The notes beneath the pieces were generated by a model that was given only the letters and a program-made list of their open reading frames with translations, ran no database searches and had not been told where the DNA came from. A stretch of DNA of 54,336 bases from Prolixibacteraceae bacterium (GTDB taxonomy: Bacteria; Bacteroidota; Bacteroidia; Bacteroidales; Prolixibacteraceae): NCBI GenBank assembly GCA_018648265.1, contig JABGRN010000030.1, positions 1-54,336 on the forward strand, read 5' to 3'. Positions 27,813 to 36,191 of this stretch are shown here, one piece after another. Each line of letters starts with the position of its first letter. Within the stretch, counting starts at the first letter, position 1. The position numbers and the translations under genes were made by a program.

Positions 27813-29165
27813 CTACCACACTTCTTCCCCGTATTCCCATCCTTTGCGAACAGGTTCTTTTACATATTTGTCCATTTCAGGGTGGTTTGTAACTTTCATA
27901 TTTTTATCGTCATATTCTATTCGTGCATTAAAACGTTGAGACAAAACACCGACAGTAGCCATTTCGGTTAAACGTGTGGCATAATCGAAATTGGAGCCAG
28001 GTAATGGGCCATCACCTTTTATTGCATTTAAAAATTCTCTTTGTGGTCCACCATCAACACGTGGAATGCTTGCTTCGGGCATTTCGTTGGCTTTCCAGTT
28101 TTCCCATTCATCGTCGGGCATCATTAGTTTGGCGTCATTTGGCCTGCCACCTGTAATAATATTCTGTTTTTCGCCAATCATCATCATTCCTGAACCTGTT
28201 AATTCTTCCAGCTTCCATTCGGGCCTGATTTTAGGTTTTATGCCACCCTCGTACCAGGTTAAGGTCGCCGGTGGTTTACTTCCACGAGTAGGGAATTCAA
28301 ATCTTATAATCGATTGGTCGGGTAAGAATCCGGCAGGAGCGCCGGTTGTAAATTCAGTTTCAACAACATTAGGCATTCCCAAATCGAGTGCCCAGAAAGG
28401 TGCATCTAAAGTGTGACAAGCCCAGTCGCCCAATTCGCCCATACCAAAATCGTAAAATCCACGCCATGTTTTCGGGGCATAATAATGGCTGTACTCACGA
28501 TTTGCCGCTGGCCCTAACCATAAATCCCAATCAAATCCAGCAGGAATTGGTTCTTTCGCAGGTGGAAATTGTTCAGGTTTGTTAAAATATTTGTCGGGGC
28601 CGAAAGAAGGGCCGTTAAACCAGGCAAGTATTTCTTTTACATCCCCTAAAACACCTGCTTCATACCATTCCTTAACACGGCGGATTCCATCGGTAGCATG
28701 ACCCTGGTTTCCCATTTGTGAAATAACTTTGTAATGGTGGGCTGCTTTTTTTAAAGTCCGAAGTTGCCAAATGTTATGTGCCAGTGGCTTTTCAACAAAA
28801 ATATGCTTACCTAATTGCATGGCTGCCATGGCTGCCGGAAAATGTGTATGGTCGGGTGTCGATACCATAACTGCATCAATTTCACCAGCCATTTCGTCGA
28901 ACATTTTTCTGAAATCTTTGTAGCGTTTTGCCTTTGGAAATGCATTAAACCCTTCTGAAGCTCTGTTTTCATCAACGTCGCACATCGCCACAATGTTGTC
29001 TTCATTGCACGAACTCCATTGGGCCTTTCCGCGGCCCCCCACACCAATTATTGCTACATTAATTTTTTTTGATGGTGAAGCACTTAAAAGATTAGGAATA
29101 ATAACTGCCCCGGCGGTAATTGCTGACGCTGACCTTAAGAAACTTCTTCTTGAAACATCTTTCAT
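27813..29165 (-). CDS. Tat-exported Gfo/Idh/MocA-family oxidoreductase
   Basis: A 450-residue protein. The N-terminus has a twin-arginine signal (SRRSFLRSA followed by a hydrophobic stretch to about residue 28). The NAD(P)-binding domain follows with NVAIIGVGGRGKAQ, and then EKPLAHN, the family's catalytic-lysine motif. The C-terminal part has the GFYDFGMGELGDWACHTLD segment seen in periplasmic sugar-modifying members. Sugar substrate unknown. The start is ATG at 29165. It is monocistronic, with a strong terminator at 27739-27775. Confidence 0.92.
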   Translation of the reverse strand: MKDVSRRSFLRSASAITAGAVIIPNLLSASPSKKINVAIIGVGGRGKAQWSSCNEDNIVAMCDVDENRASEGFNAFPKAKRYKDFRKMFDEMAGEIDAVMVSTPDHTHFPAAMAAMQLGKHIFVEKPLAHNIWQLRTLKKAAHHYKVISQMGNQGHATDGIRRVKEWYEAGVLGDVKEILAWFNGPSFGPDKYFNKPEQFPPAKEPIPAGFDWDLWLGPAANREYSHYYAPKTWRGFYDFGMGELGDWACHTLDAPFWALDLGMPNVVETEFTTGAPAGFLPDQSIIRFEFPTRGSKPPATLTWYEGGIKPKIRPEWKLEELTGSGMMMIGEKQNIITGGRPNDAKLMMPDDEWENWKANEMPEASIPRVDGGPQREFLNAIKGDGPLPGSNFDYATRLTEMATVGVLSQRFNARIEYDDKNMKVTNHPEMDKYVKEPVRKGWEYGEEVW

Positions 29166-29585
29166 TTGACTATAGTTATATGTTATTAATTATAATTGAA
29201 GTTACACGCTTAATAAAAAACCACCTTATTTTCAAAATGTAATGTTGTTAATTTTAAATTTGATCCGGTTAGTGGTTTTGATTAAATTGACTAAGTTAAA
29301 AGTATTTTCTTTCAATTATAACCGATTCATTAAATTCTTTATCTTAAAGTCGTCTATTGTACATTAAAATATGGTCTTTTAAATCGTTAGTCATTGGAAA
29401 ATTCATTTCGCATTGTTTTCAATCTTATTTAATATTGCAGGAAATTTATATCCAATAATTTTACAGCGGCATCACCGATTCCGAAGTAAAAAATAGTAAA
29501 TTGTTTTTTCATTTCTAAACGTCCTTTTGGAATGTAAAATAGCTAACTTTCTGTAAAATTTAAATCCTAAAAAACTTTTAATTTT
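29166..29585. other. 420-base divergent intergenic region
   Basis: AT-rich promoter region between the Gfo/Idh gene (minus) and the PhyH gene (plus). I found no consensus promoter pair, hairpin or repeat. A short minus-strand stretch near 29440-29500 reads coding-like but ends after about 20 codons. Confidence 0.5.
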
Positions 29586-30416
29586 ATGAAAAATTCAAGT
29601 CTCAGATACAACCAAAATCTATTTCCTGATTCTGAAATAAAAAAGCTAATTCATCAATTTAAACAAAAAGGATTTGTAATTTTACCCAATGTTTTTGAAA
29701 GGGAATCGGTTAAAAAATTCAAAACCGAACTGGAAGAAATAATGTTTCACAATGGTATTTCGTACACTATTCCGGATAATTCTCCTCATTATATGGCGGG
29801 AGCCCTCGCTCCTCGGGGCAGACAAATATTACCACACTCTTTGTCTGATTCGATAGCGAAACCAATGCCTTCAATCCACACAACAATTATAGTTATTGAA
29901 ACAGATAAAACAAATGGATACGCCCCAGATTGGCATAAGGACCGTCAACCTGATGGGATGCCTGGGAAAGAGTACCATTTTTCTTCTGATGTTTTTTTGG
30001 CTTTTTATTTTGAAGATATTACAGAAGAGCATGGTCCGACTCAAATCATTCCCGGTTCGCATCAGGACAATACACTTAATCCATATAATGATTCAAAAGT
30101 TGAATCAATTTTGTTGAATATGGAAGATGCACTTTTGATTGACCAAAGGGCCTGGCACCGAGGTATTTCCAGAAAAGCTCCAGGAACCCGATTTGTTATT
30201 GTTTACGGAATGTATGCGCTTCCCCAACATTACGGTACTACCTTTCAAATGCCACACGCACAAATTCATCATTGGATGAATGCTGATAATTTGAATGACA
30301 GAGTTTACTTCGGTGGACCATTTGCACCTCCCACAAAAGAAACAATTGAAATTTTTACGAAAGAATTGAATAATAGTGAATTCCTGATAAATTTCACATT
30401 CCCAAAGATGTCTTAA
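29586..30416 (+). CDS. Phytanoyl-CoA dioxygenase (PhyH)-family protein
   Basis: A 276-residue Fe(II)/2-oxoglutarate-dependent oxygenase. The metal triad is visible as His117 and Asp119 (DWHKDRQ) and His191 (AWHRGIS). Arg202 (GTRFVIV) is placed to bind 2-oxoglutarate. The GPTQIIPGSHQDN loop is also typical. Substrate unknown; relatives hydroxylate lipids, amino acids or small metabolites. The start is ATG at 29586. It is convergent with the broken M20 gene 7 bases downstream. Confidence 0.88.
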   Translation: MKNSSLRYNQNLFPDSEIKKLIHQFKQKGFVILPNVFERESVKKFKTELEEIMFHNGISYTIPDNSPHYMAGALAPRGRQILPHSLSDSIAKPMPSIHTTIIVIETDKTNGYAPDWHKDRQPDGMPGKEYHFSSDVFLAFYFEDITEEHGPTQIIPGSHQDNTLNPYNDSKVESILLNMEDALLIDQRAWHRGISRKAPGTRFVIVYGMYALPQHYGTTFQMPHAQIHHWMNADNLNDRVYFGGPFAPPTKETIEIFTKELNNSEFLINFTFPKMS

Positions 30417-30423
30417 CAATTAA

Positions 30424-30911
30424 TTATTTACTCATCAAACCAATCACATTTCCAGCCATTACTTTTAGACCAGTTTCAATTGTTTTTTCGTAATCAGGAT
30501 TTAAATGCGGTGAATGCTTTGGAAATGGTTTTTTACTTTCATAATTTAACTGTTTCATTAAATCAGAATTAGTACTTCCCGACCACATTAAACAAATAGG
30601 AATATTTTCTGGAGTTCGCCCGTATTTACCAAAAGCTTCTCAACCATTGCCGACGATGTTTCAACTATATTTTCTGCTCCAATTATTTCTGAAGCAAATT
30701 GGTTAATCTTTTTACTCAACTCCTGATTATTTAAAACCGGCGGTGTTTCAACGGGTGGCACAAAAACATTTGGTAGCTTATCATCAGGTATCCCGGCCAT
30801 TTGAGCAGCCGATTTACTAACTCGTTAAATGGCTGTAATTGTTTATTCGATGGCTGCATCGGAGTAATATCGTAAAGTCAATTCCATTCTTATTTTATCG
30901 GGAATAACGCC
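30424..30911 (-). pseudogene. Broken C-terminal copy of the M20 amidohydrolase
   Basis: About 490 bases that match the 3' part of the intact gene at 33568-34902 closely, down to shared segments such as DDKLPNVFV and ENIVETS. It has a one-base deletion near 30645, a nonsense codon at 30825-30827 (TAA on the minus strand), and no 5' half. Sequence similarity ends near 30911, just before the 30936 gene. It is a decayed partial duplication. Confidence 0.85.
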
Positions 30912-30935
30912 ACAACCGAATCATAATTGAAAAAA

Positions 30936-32003
30936 TTATTCTTTAACAATTGTGTACACTTCTCCTGTTGGGCTAACAGCAATTCGCTCTGCTTTTCCGT
31001 ATTCCGTATGATTCGCCCATTTCCCATTTTCATATTTGCAAACCACATCATCTCCCCGGCTGATTCCCCAGGCAATTCCCTTTTGACTCATTGCAATATC
31101 ATTCAGAAATTTTTGCTTGTTAATTGGGGTCCAGGGGCCACCATTTTGTTTTAGGTGAGCGAACTGGTACACATCCCATGAACCAACATGGATCATATTA
31201 TCCTTATCGATTACTTCCATGGCCCTGCCATCCATTTTTACAACTGCTTTCCATTCTTGTGTACTTCCATCGAAGTATTTTACCCACCAACCATAATCGA
31301 TGGTCCATGCAACATTATTTTTATCAATACATATTGTTTTACATTGGCTGGAATTGGTTTTAATCCATGTATTTCCGTCGTGATAATATACAATTTGATC
31401 ACTCGACACTATCCAGGGCCTGTTGTTTTGGTCAACTGCAATATGCTTTGCCATAACTGTGTTATCGAATGTTACAGGTTGTCTGGTGCTCAATGGAATT
31501 CTGTATATACCATATTCACCATGACCAATCCAAATATCAGTATTGCTAATTGCCAAATCCACAGCACCGGGTATTTTCAATGCATTTGGTGAACTTGTTA
31601 AGGTTGGAGGATCCGGGGGATTTATCGGAGGATCATCGGGACCTTGTGTCGTATTATTTCCGGTTCTAGTCCATACTGTAGCTCCATAATTACCTTCGGA
31701 ACCTAATTTTACCATTCGGTTCTGATTTTCAACCTTCAAAGCCAGAGTGCCACTTCCATTTAAGCGGCCATCGGGCACATCGGCCCATCTGCCGGTAATT
31801 ACATCGCCGGCAATTACACCATAAAAAACATTAAGAACCCTAGGTCTGGCATCCATTGACCAGAATATTTGATTTTCAATTTGACGAATCCTGTAAGTCG
31901 CACCACCATTATCAGTCCAAATACCCGTCAATTGCGATACACTCATAAATGGACAACAAATTGAAATAACTATAAAAATACTGAATCTTAAAATATTTTT
32001 CAT
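30936..32003 (-). CDS. Secreted protein: shared LTGIW domain plus tectonin-like propeller
   Basis: A 355-residue exported protein. After a signal peptide (1-24) comes a domain of about 90 residues (25-113) starting LTGIWTDNGGATYRIRQI and ending NYGATVWTR. The gene at 32030 has the same domain. A Pro-rich linker (about 120-135) leads to repeats of about 35 residues (IWIGHGEYGIYRI, PWIVSSDQIVYYHDGNTW, AWTIDYGWWVKYFDGSTQEW) that resemble tectonin-type beta-propeller blades. It ends at residue 355 without a T9SS sorting domain. Function unknown. It lies 26 bases downstream of its paralogue and is probably cotranscribed. Confidence 0.75.
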   Translation of the reverse strand: MKNILRFSIFIVISICCPFMSVSQLTGIWTDNGGATYRIRQIENQIFWSMDARPRVLNVFYGVIAGDVITGRWADVPDGRLNGSGTLALKVENQNRMVKLGSEGNYGATVWTRTGNNTTQGPDDPPINPPDPPTLTSSPNALKIPGAVDLAISNTDIWIGHGEYGIYRIPLSTRQPVTFDNTVMAKHIAVDQNNRPWIVSSDQIVYYHDGNTWIKTNSSQCKTICIDKNNVAWTIDYGWWVKYFDGSTQEWKAVVKMDGRAMEVIDKDNMIHVGSWDVYQFAHLKQNGGPWTPINKQKFLNDIAMSQKGIAWGISRGDDVVCKYENGKWANHTEYGKAERIAVSPTGEVYTIVKE

Positions 32004-32029
32004 TTTATATTATTTTGAAATTGACATTA

Positions 32030-33451
32030 CTAAAATCTTTGTTTGCTGGTTGTTTTATGAATAAAATTATTACGATAATCAATATCCATTCCGCCAATTC
32101 CAAGCGGACATGTCCAGCTGACATGAATCCAACATTCATCCCAGTTTGGGTCACCAATTATCACACATTCAACACCTTCTTCATTAAAATTACCCCTCGT
32201 CTCCCCGGCTTGCAAAGCAGGAATTTTGATAACCCATTTGGGGGCTATTTCATTTTCTTCTGATTTTTTCTGTTTAAAATTTAATTCTACCGTAATTTCG
32301 CCCGTAGTAGCCTTATCACCCATGTTAGTTACCTGTACCTTTAGCTTTCCTGTACCTACAACTTTTCCGTTATCAAAACCCTCTTTAAAAATAACTCTGG
32401 TTTGCCCCTTATCATAGCTGATATCTGGTCCGGATCTTTTGAATTCCTTAAACAACCCATCAGAAACCCGTTCTTTAGGATTATTTTGATTTTGAGTATA
32501 ATCCCATTCTATCAACTCAGCTCCTATGTCAAATTTTGGAATTAATGGATTAATTGATGCTGAAAAAGTTGTTTCCTCATAGGGCTCCAAAGATGGAATG
32601 CTATGATTTTCCATAACAAATCGTATTTCTTCTTCAATAAACTCCCATGTACAATTATCATAATCTATCGAAACATTGTTCATTCTTGCTTTTAAAATAT
32701 ATTCTTTTGTCTTTTTTTCGGTTGTAGCCGACATATTTCCCAATAGCGTTACGGATTGATTTGACACATATTTTTTGTTACTTCTGTTTATCACAGTTAT
32801 AATTACAGCCGGACTAGAACTACACATGTATTTCGGATCTTCATTTTCGTCTCTCCATTTTATTTCTATACTTTTAATTCTGATTAAAGGTTCACCTGAA
32901 TCAGCATAATAATCCTGATTATTTCCATTATCAGCCAAAATAGTTGGTTTGAGAGGTGGGGGATCGGGCAATGGTGAAGAAAATCCTGGAATATTATATA
33001 TCAGCTCCTTTTCATTTGCTGTGCGTTGCGAAGTTGTTTGGTTAGACTGAGTCTGAGTAGTTTGAGTTTGAGTATTTTGAGTAGTAGGTCCGGCAGGTTC
33101 AACAAAAACAGGAATACGAACCCATTGCGATGCCCCATAATTATCATTTTTGCTAATGCGAACCATCCGGTCCCGGGTTTCCAATTTAAGGGCAATCGTA
33201 CCAGTACCCAATTTATTTCCGCCTGGTAAATCTGCCCATTCACCCGTTATCGTATTTCCTGCTATGGTTCCTGAAAAAACATTTATTACATGGGGAAGGC
33301 CGTCCATACGCCAAAATATTTCGTTTCCTATTTGACGAATTGAATAACGAGTCCCATTATCATCTTGCCAGATTCCGGTAAGTTGCGCATTGCAATTTAA
33401 AGAAACAAAAAGAAATATAATGCTAAAAATCCATCTGACATTTGTTTTCAT
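32030..33451 (-). CDS. Secreted protein: shared LTGIW domain plus CARDB-like C-terminal part
   Basis: A 473-residue exported protein with a signal peptide (1-23, ending NCNAQ). The same unnamed domain (24-112: LTGIWQDDNGTRYSIRQI to NYGASQWVR) is followed by a Thr/Gln-rich low-complexity linker (about 120-145). The remaining 300 residues are beta-rich (for example GKLKVQVTNMGDKATTGEIT), suggesting immunoglobulin-like or CARDB-type folds. No T9SS sorting domain is seen. It lies upstream of the paralogue at 30936-32003. I do not recognise the N-terminal family; its size and GxW motifs suggest a small beta-barrel. Confidence 0.72.
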   Translation of the reverse strand: MKTNVRWIFSIIFLFVSLNCNAQLTGIWQDDNGTRYSIRQIGNEIFWRMDGLPHVINVFSGTIAGNTITGEWADLPGGNKLGTGTIALKLETRDRMVRISKNDNYGASQWVRIPVFVEPAGPTTQNTQTQTTQTQSNQTTSQRTANEKELIYNIPGFSSPLPDPPPLKPTILADNGNNQDYYADSGEPLIRIKSIEIKWRDENEDPKYMCSSSPAVIITVINRSNKKYVSNQSVTLLGNMSATTEKKTKEYILKARMNNVSIDYDNCTWEFIEEEIRFVMENHSIPSLEPYEETTFSASINPLIPKFDIGAELIEWDYTQNQNNPKERVSDGLFKEFKRSGPDISYDKGQTRVIFKEGFDNGKVVGTGKLKVQVTNMGDKATTGEITVELNFKQKKSEENEIAPKWVIKIPALQAGETRGNFNEEGVECVIIGDPNWDECWIHVSWTCPLGIGGMDIDYRNNFIHKTTSKQRF

Positions 33452-33567
33452 TGAATTATAGGTTGATTAATATGAAAGCAGCTCAACTAAAGCACTTACA
33501 ATTTACCAATTAATTCACTAAAATCCAATGTCTATTACATTAAATTTATTTCCTGAGGATAATACTA

Positions 33568-34902
33568 TCACTCTGACAACAAGCCAATCACGTTTCCTGT
33601 CATTACTTTTATTCCTGTTTCTATGGTTTTTTCATAATCAGGATTTAATTTCGGCGAATGCAATGGAAACGTTTTTTTGCCTTCTGCATTTAGCTGTTTC
33701 ATTAAATCAGAATTAGTACTTCCCAACCACATTAAACAAATAGGAATATTTTCAGGAGTTCGCCCGTATTTACCAAAATCTTCGCCAACCATTGCCGGCG
33801 ATGTTTCAACTATATTTTCTGCTCCAATTATTTCTGAAGCAAATTGGTCAATCTTTTTACTCAATTCTGCGTTGTTCAAAACAGGCGGTGTTTCAACGGG
33901 CGACACAAAAACATTTGGTAGCTTATCATCAGGCATCCCGGCCATTTGGGCAGCAGATTTACTAACACGTTTAATGGCTGAAATGGTTTTTTCAATGGCA
34001 GCATCGGAGTAATAACGCAAGGTAAGTTCCATTTTTACTTCATCGGGAATAATATTTGGGCGCGTACCTCCGTGAATAGATCCTACCGTAACAACAATCG
34101 GTTCCAGCGGACTTATTTCACGACTAACAATGGTTTGTAAATTGATAACAATTCGTGATGCAATTACAATCGGGTCGATGCATTTTTCGGGATAAGCACC
34201 GTGCCCACCTTTTCCATAAACCGTAATCTCGGCTGTTTTAACCCCGGCAAAAACCGGTCCTCCAACCAATCCAATTTTCCCTGCTTCCAGTTCCGGATTT
34301 ATGTGATAAGCCAAAGCATAATCAGGAGTTGGAAATTTTGTAAATAAACCAGCTTCAATTGCTTCTCCCGCCCCACCACTAAATTCTTCTGCTTGTTGAG
34401 CAATTACAAGCAAAGTTCCCCGCCATTCATTTTTTAAAGCAACCAAAGTTCGAACAGTCCCTGTCCAGGTTGACATATGAATATCGTGACCGCAAGCATG
34501 CATAACAGCAACTTCATCGCCATCTAAGGTTTCTGCGATTTTGATACTTGCAAATTCAAAATCGGTTTTCTCTTCAATTGGTAGCGCATCCATATCTGTT
34601 CTCAACATTATCACAGGTCCTTCGCCATTCTTAAAAACTCCAACAACACTATTTCCACCAAAATTTGAGGTTACTTCGAAACCAGCATTTTTCAATTCTG
34701 TTGCCATTCGTTTTGCGGTTTCAAATTCCTGAAATGATAGTTCCGGATTTTGATGTAGATGTTTACACAGTTTTATAGAATAAGCAGTTTGTTTTTGGGC
34801 TTCTTTATTTATTTTTTCTGCTATTTGTGCAAATGCACTAATTTGGATTGACATTGCAACGAGTATTAAAAAAAGTTTTGAAGTCATTTGAAGTATTTTC
34901 AT
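33568..34902 (-). CDS. Exported M20-family amidohydrolase
   Basis: A 444-residue metalloenzyme of the M20/HipO-type amidohydrolase family, with a signal peptide (1-25, ending SAFAQ). Metal ligands are in MHACGHDIHMS, QQAEEFSGGAGE and FPLHSPK, and the family opening HLHQNPELSFQEFET is present. These enzymes remove acyl groups from amino acids or peptides; the substrate here is unknown. The signal peptide indicates action in the periplasm or outside. A broken second copy of its 3' end lies at 30424-30911. Confidence 0.92.
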   Translation of the reverse strand: MKILQMTSKLFLILVAMSIQISAFAQIAEKINKEAQKQTAYSIKLCKHLHQNPELSFQEFETAKRMATELKNAGFEVTSNFGGNSVVGVFKNGEGPVIMLRTDMDALPIEEKTDFEFASIKIAETLDGDEVAVMHACGHDIHMSTWTGTVRTLVALKNEWRGTLLVIAQQAEEFSGGAGEAIEAGLFTKFPTPDYALAYHINPELEAGKIGLVGGPVFAGVKTAEITVYGKGGHGAYPEKCIDPIVIASRIVINLQTIVSREISPLEPIVVTVGSIHGGTRPNIIPDEVKMELTLRYYSDAAIEKTISAIKRVSKSAAQMAGMPDDKLPNVFVSPVETPPVLNNAELSKKIDQFASEIIGAENIVETSPAMVGEDFGKYGRTPENIPICLMWLGSTNSDLMKQLNAEGKKTFPLHSPKLNPDYEKTIETGIKVMTGNVIGLLSE

Positions 34903-34941
34903 TTAAGAACAATTCGAAAATAAGGAAAGTTTTGAATTAAA

Positions 34942-34977
34942 AAAGGATTCCATCTCTTAAAAAAGATGGAATCCTTT
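34942..34977 (-). terminator. Rho-independent terminator after the DUF1080 gene
   Basis: A 14-bp perfect stem (34942-34955 with 34964-34977) with an 8-base loop, followed on the minus strand by a T-run (34941-34936). It is 78 bases past the stop of the gene at 35055. Confidence 0.8.
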
Positions 34978-35001
34978 ACTACTACTAATTTTTGGGTAAT
35001 A

Positions 35002-35046
35002 CGATTTCCAAATCGCATCTTAATTTATGGCGAATCGGAATTCGCC
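35002..35046. repeat. Pair of short perfect hairpins
   Basis: CGATTT-CC-AAATCG at 35002-35015 and GGCGAAT-CGGA-ATTCGCC at 35029-35046. Both lie between the DUF1080 stop codon and the terminator hairpin, so the 3' untranslated region would carry three stem-loops. Confidence 0.75.
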
Positions 35047-35054
35047 ACACCTGG

Positions 35055-36050
35055 TTACTTAATAATTGGTGTAAGTACAATATTTCGGTACGAAACTTTT
35101 CCATGATCTCCCTGTAAATAAATGGGACCTGGTTTAAATACATCAGCAATCATTGCACCACCAGTTGGTCCGTAGGCTGGCTGGTTATCAATAATCAGTT
35201 TACCATTTAAAATTACGGTTACATGTCTTTGGCATAATGTAATATCCATGGTTTGCCATTCGCCACCTTGCTTTTCTGCTGCTTGAGTTGGAGATACCCG
35301 GCTATATAATCCGCCCATATTATGCGAATCCAGTTCATTTCCGTACGAATCTACAACCTGAATTTCGTACATTCCACGCAAATAAACACCACTGTTACTG
35401 TGTGCAGGAACATTAACATCCAATTTTATATTGAAATCCCCGAAATCTTTTTCAGTACGTAAATTACCAAAACGTACACGTTCACCGGTTTCATTCACCG
35501 GATCGTTAATTAGAACACCGTCAAGCACTTTAAAACCATTGGCTTGTTTTGGGTTTATTAGTTTCCAGCCTGTTAAATCTTTTCCATTAAAAAGTTCGAT
35601 TGGTTCTCCGTATTTTACCTTTGATAAATCAGGAGCCGGCCCAACATCGGGTAATTTCCAACCTTTAAATTTTGTTTTATTTGCACCCATTCCATCTCTG
35701 GAAGGTTCAACGAGAACTCCCTCCAGTTTATCGCCTTTTCTTTTAAAATTGAAAGTTTGAGTAACCACGTGTTTTCGGTCATCGGATTTTACCCTTTCGC
35801 CGGTGCGGGTAACAACCAGATTATTATCGTCAACAAAATAAACATGCGCAACCGGAACTACGCTGCCACCGCGCCAAAGCAATTCGGCATCGAGGAAACC
35901 ACTGTCTTCGTGAACATTAAGCCAGCCAACCGAGCCACCTTCAATATCGATTGTCCACATTCCGTAAAAATCTTTTTTCGAATTTTGCGCAGTTGCTAAA
36001 AGAGTTGCAACAACAAATACTGCAATAAGAATCGTTTTGATATTTTTCAT
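35055..36050 (-). CDS. Secreted DUF1080-type (3-keto-disaccharide hydrolase fold) protein
   Basis: A 331-residue protein with a signal peptide (MKNIKTILIAVFVVATLLAT). The C-terminal half (about 145-331) is a DUF1080 domain: ELFNGKDLTGWKLI, NSGVYLRGMYEIQV, and HVTVILNGKLIIDN near the end. This lectin-like fold is found in carbohydrate-acting proteins of Bacteroidota. The N-terminal part (about 25-140) is a separate beta-rich domain. The start is ATG at 36050: the frame is open to 36131, but the signal peptide fixes the start. It is divergent from the sensor kinase gene and ends at the terminator at 34942-34977. Confidence 0.88.
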   Translation of the reverse strand: MKNIKTILIAVFVVATLLATAQNSKKDFYGMWTIDIEGGSVGWLNVHEDSGFLDAELLWRGGSVVPVAHVYFVDDNNLVVTRTGERVKSDDRKHVVTQTFNFKRKGDKLEGVLVEPSRDGMGANKTKFKGWKLPDVGPAPDLSKVKYGEPIELFNGKDLTGWKLINPKQANGFKVLDGVLINDPVNETGERVRFGNLRTEKDFGDFNIKLDVNVPAHSNSGVYLRGMYEIQVVDSYGNELDSHNMGGLYSRVSPTQAAEKQGGEWQTMDITLCQRHVTVILNGKLIIDNQPAYGPTGGAMIADVFKPGPIYLQGDHGKVSYRNIVLTPIIK

Positions 36051-36143
36051 TTTATAAGGTTTATTGATGTGAATTATTTTGAAGGTAAACTTACTAAAAA
36101 ACCAACAACCTTGAATTATGCTCAGCGGCAAAAATTATTATCT

Positions 36144-36175
36144 TCTGTATTTTTCACGCCTAATTCATATATTTG
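36144..36175 (+). promoter_or_regulatory. Possible promoter of the sensor kinase gene
   Basis: TATATTTG at 36168-36175 is a perfect match to the -7 pattern TAnnTTTG. TCTG at 36144-36147 is a partial -33 element with a 20-base spacer. The proposed ATG is 17 bases downstream, so the leader would be very short. Confidence 0.4.
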
Positions 36176-36191
36176 TGTAAAGCATACAAAA

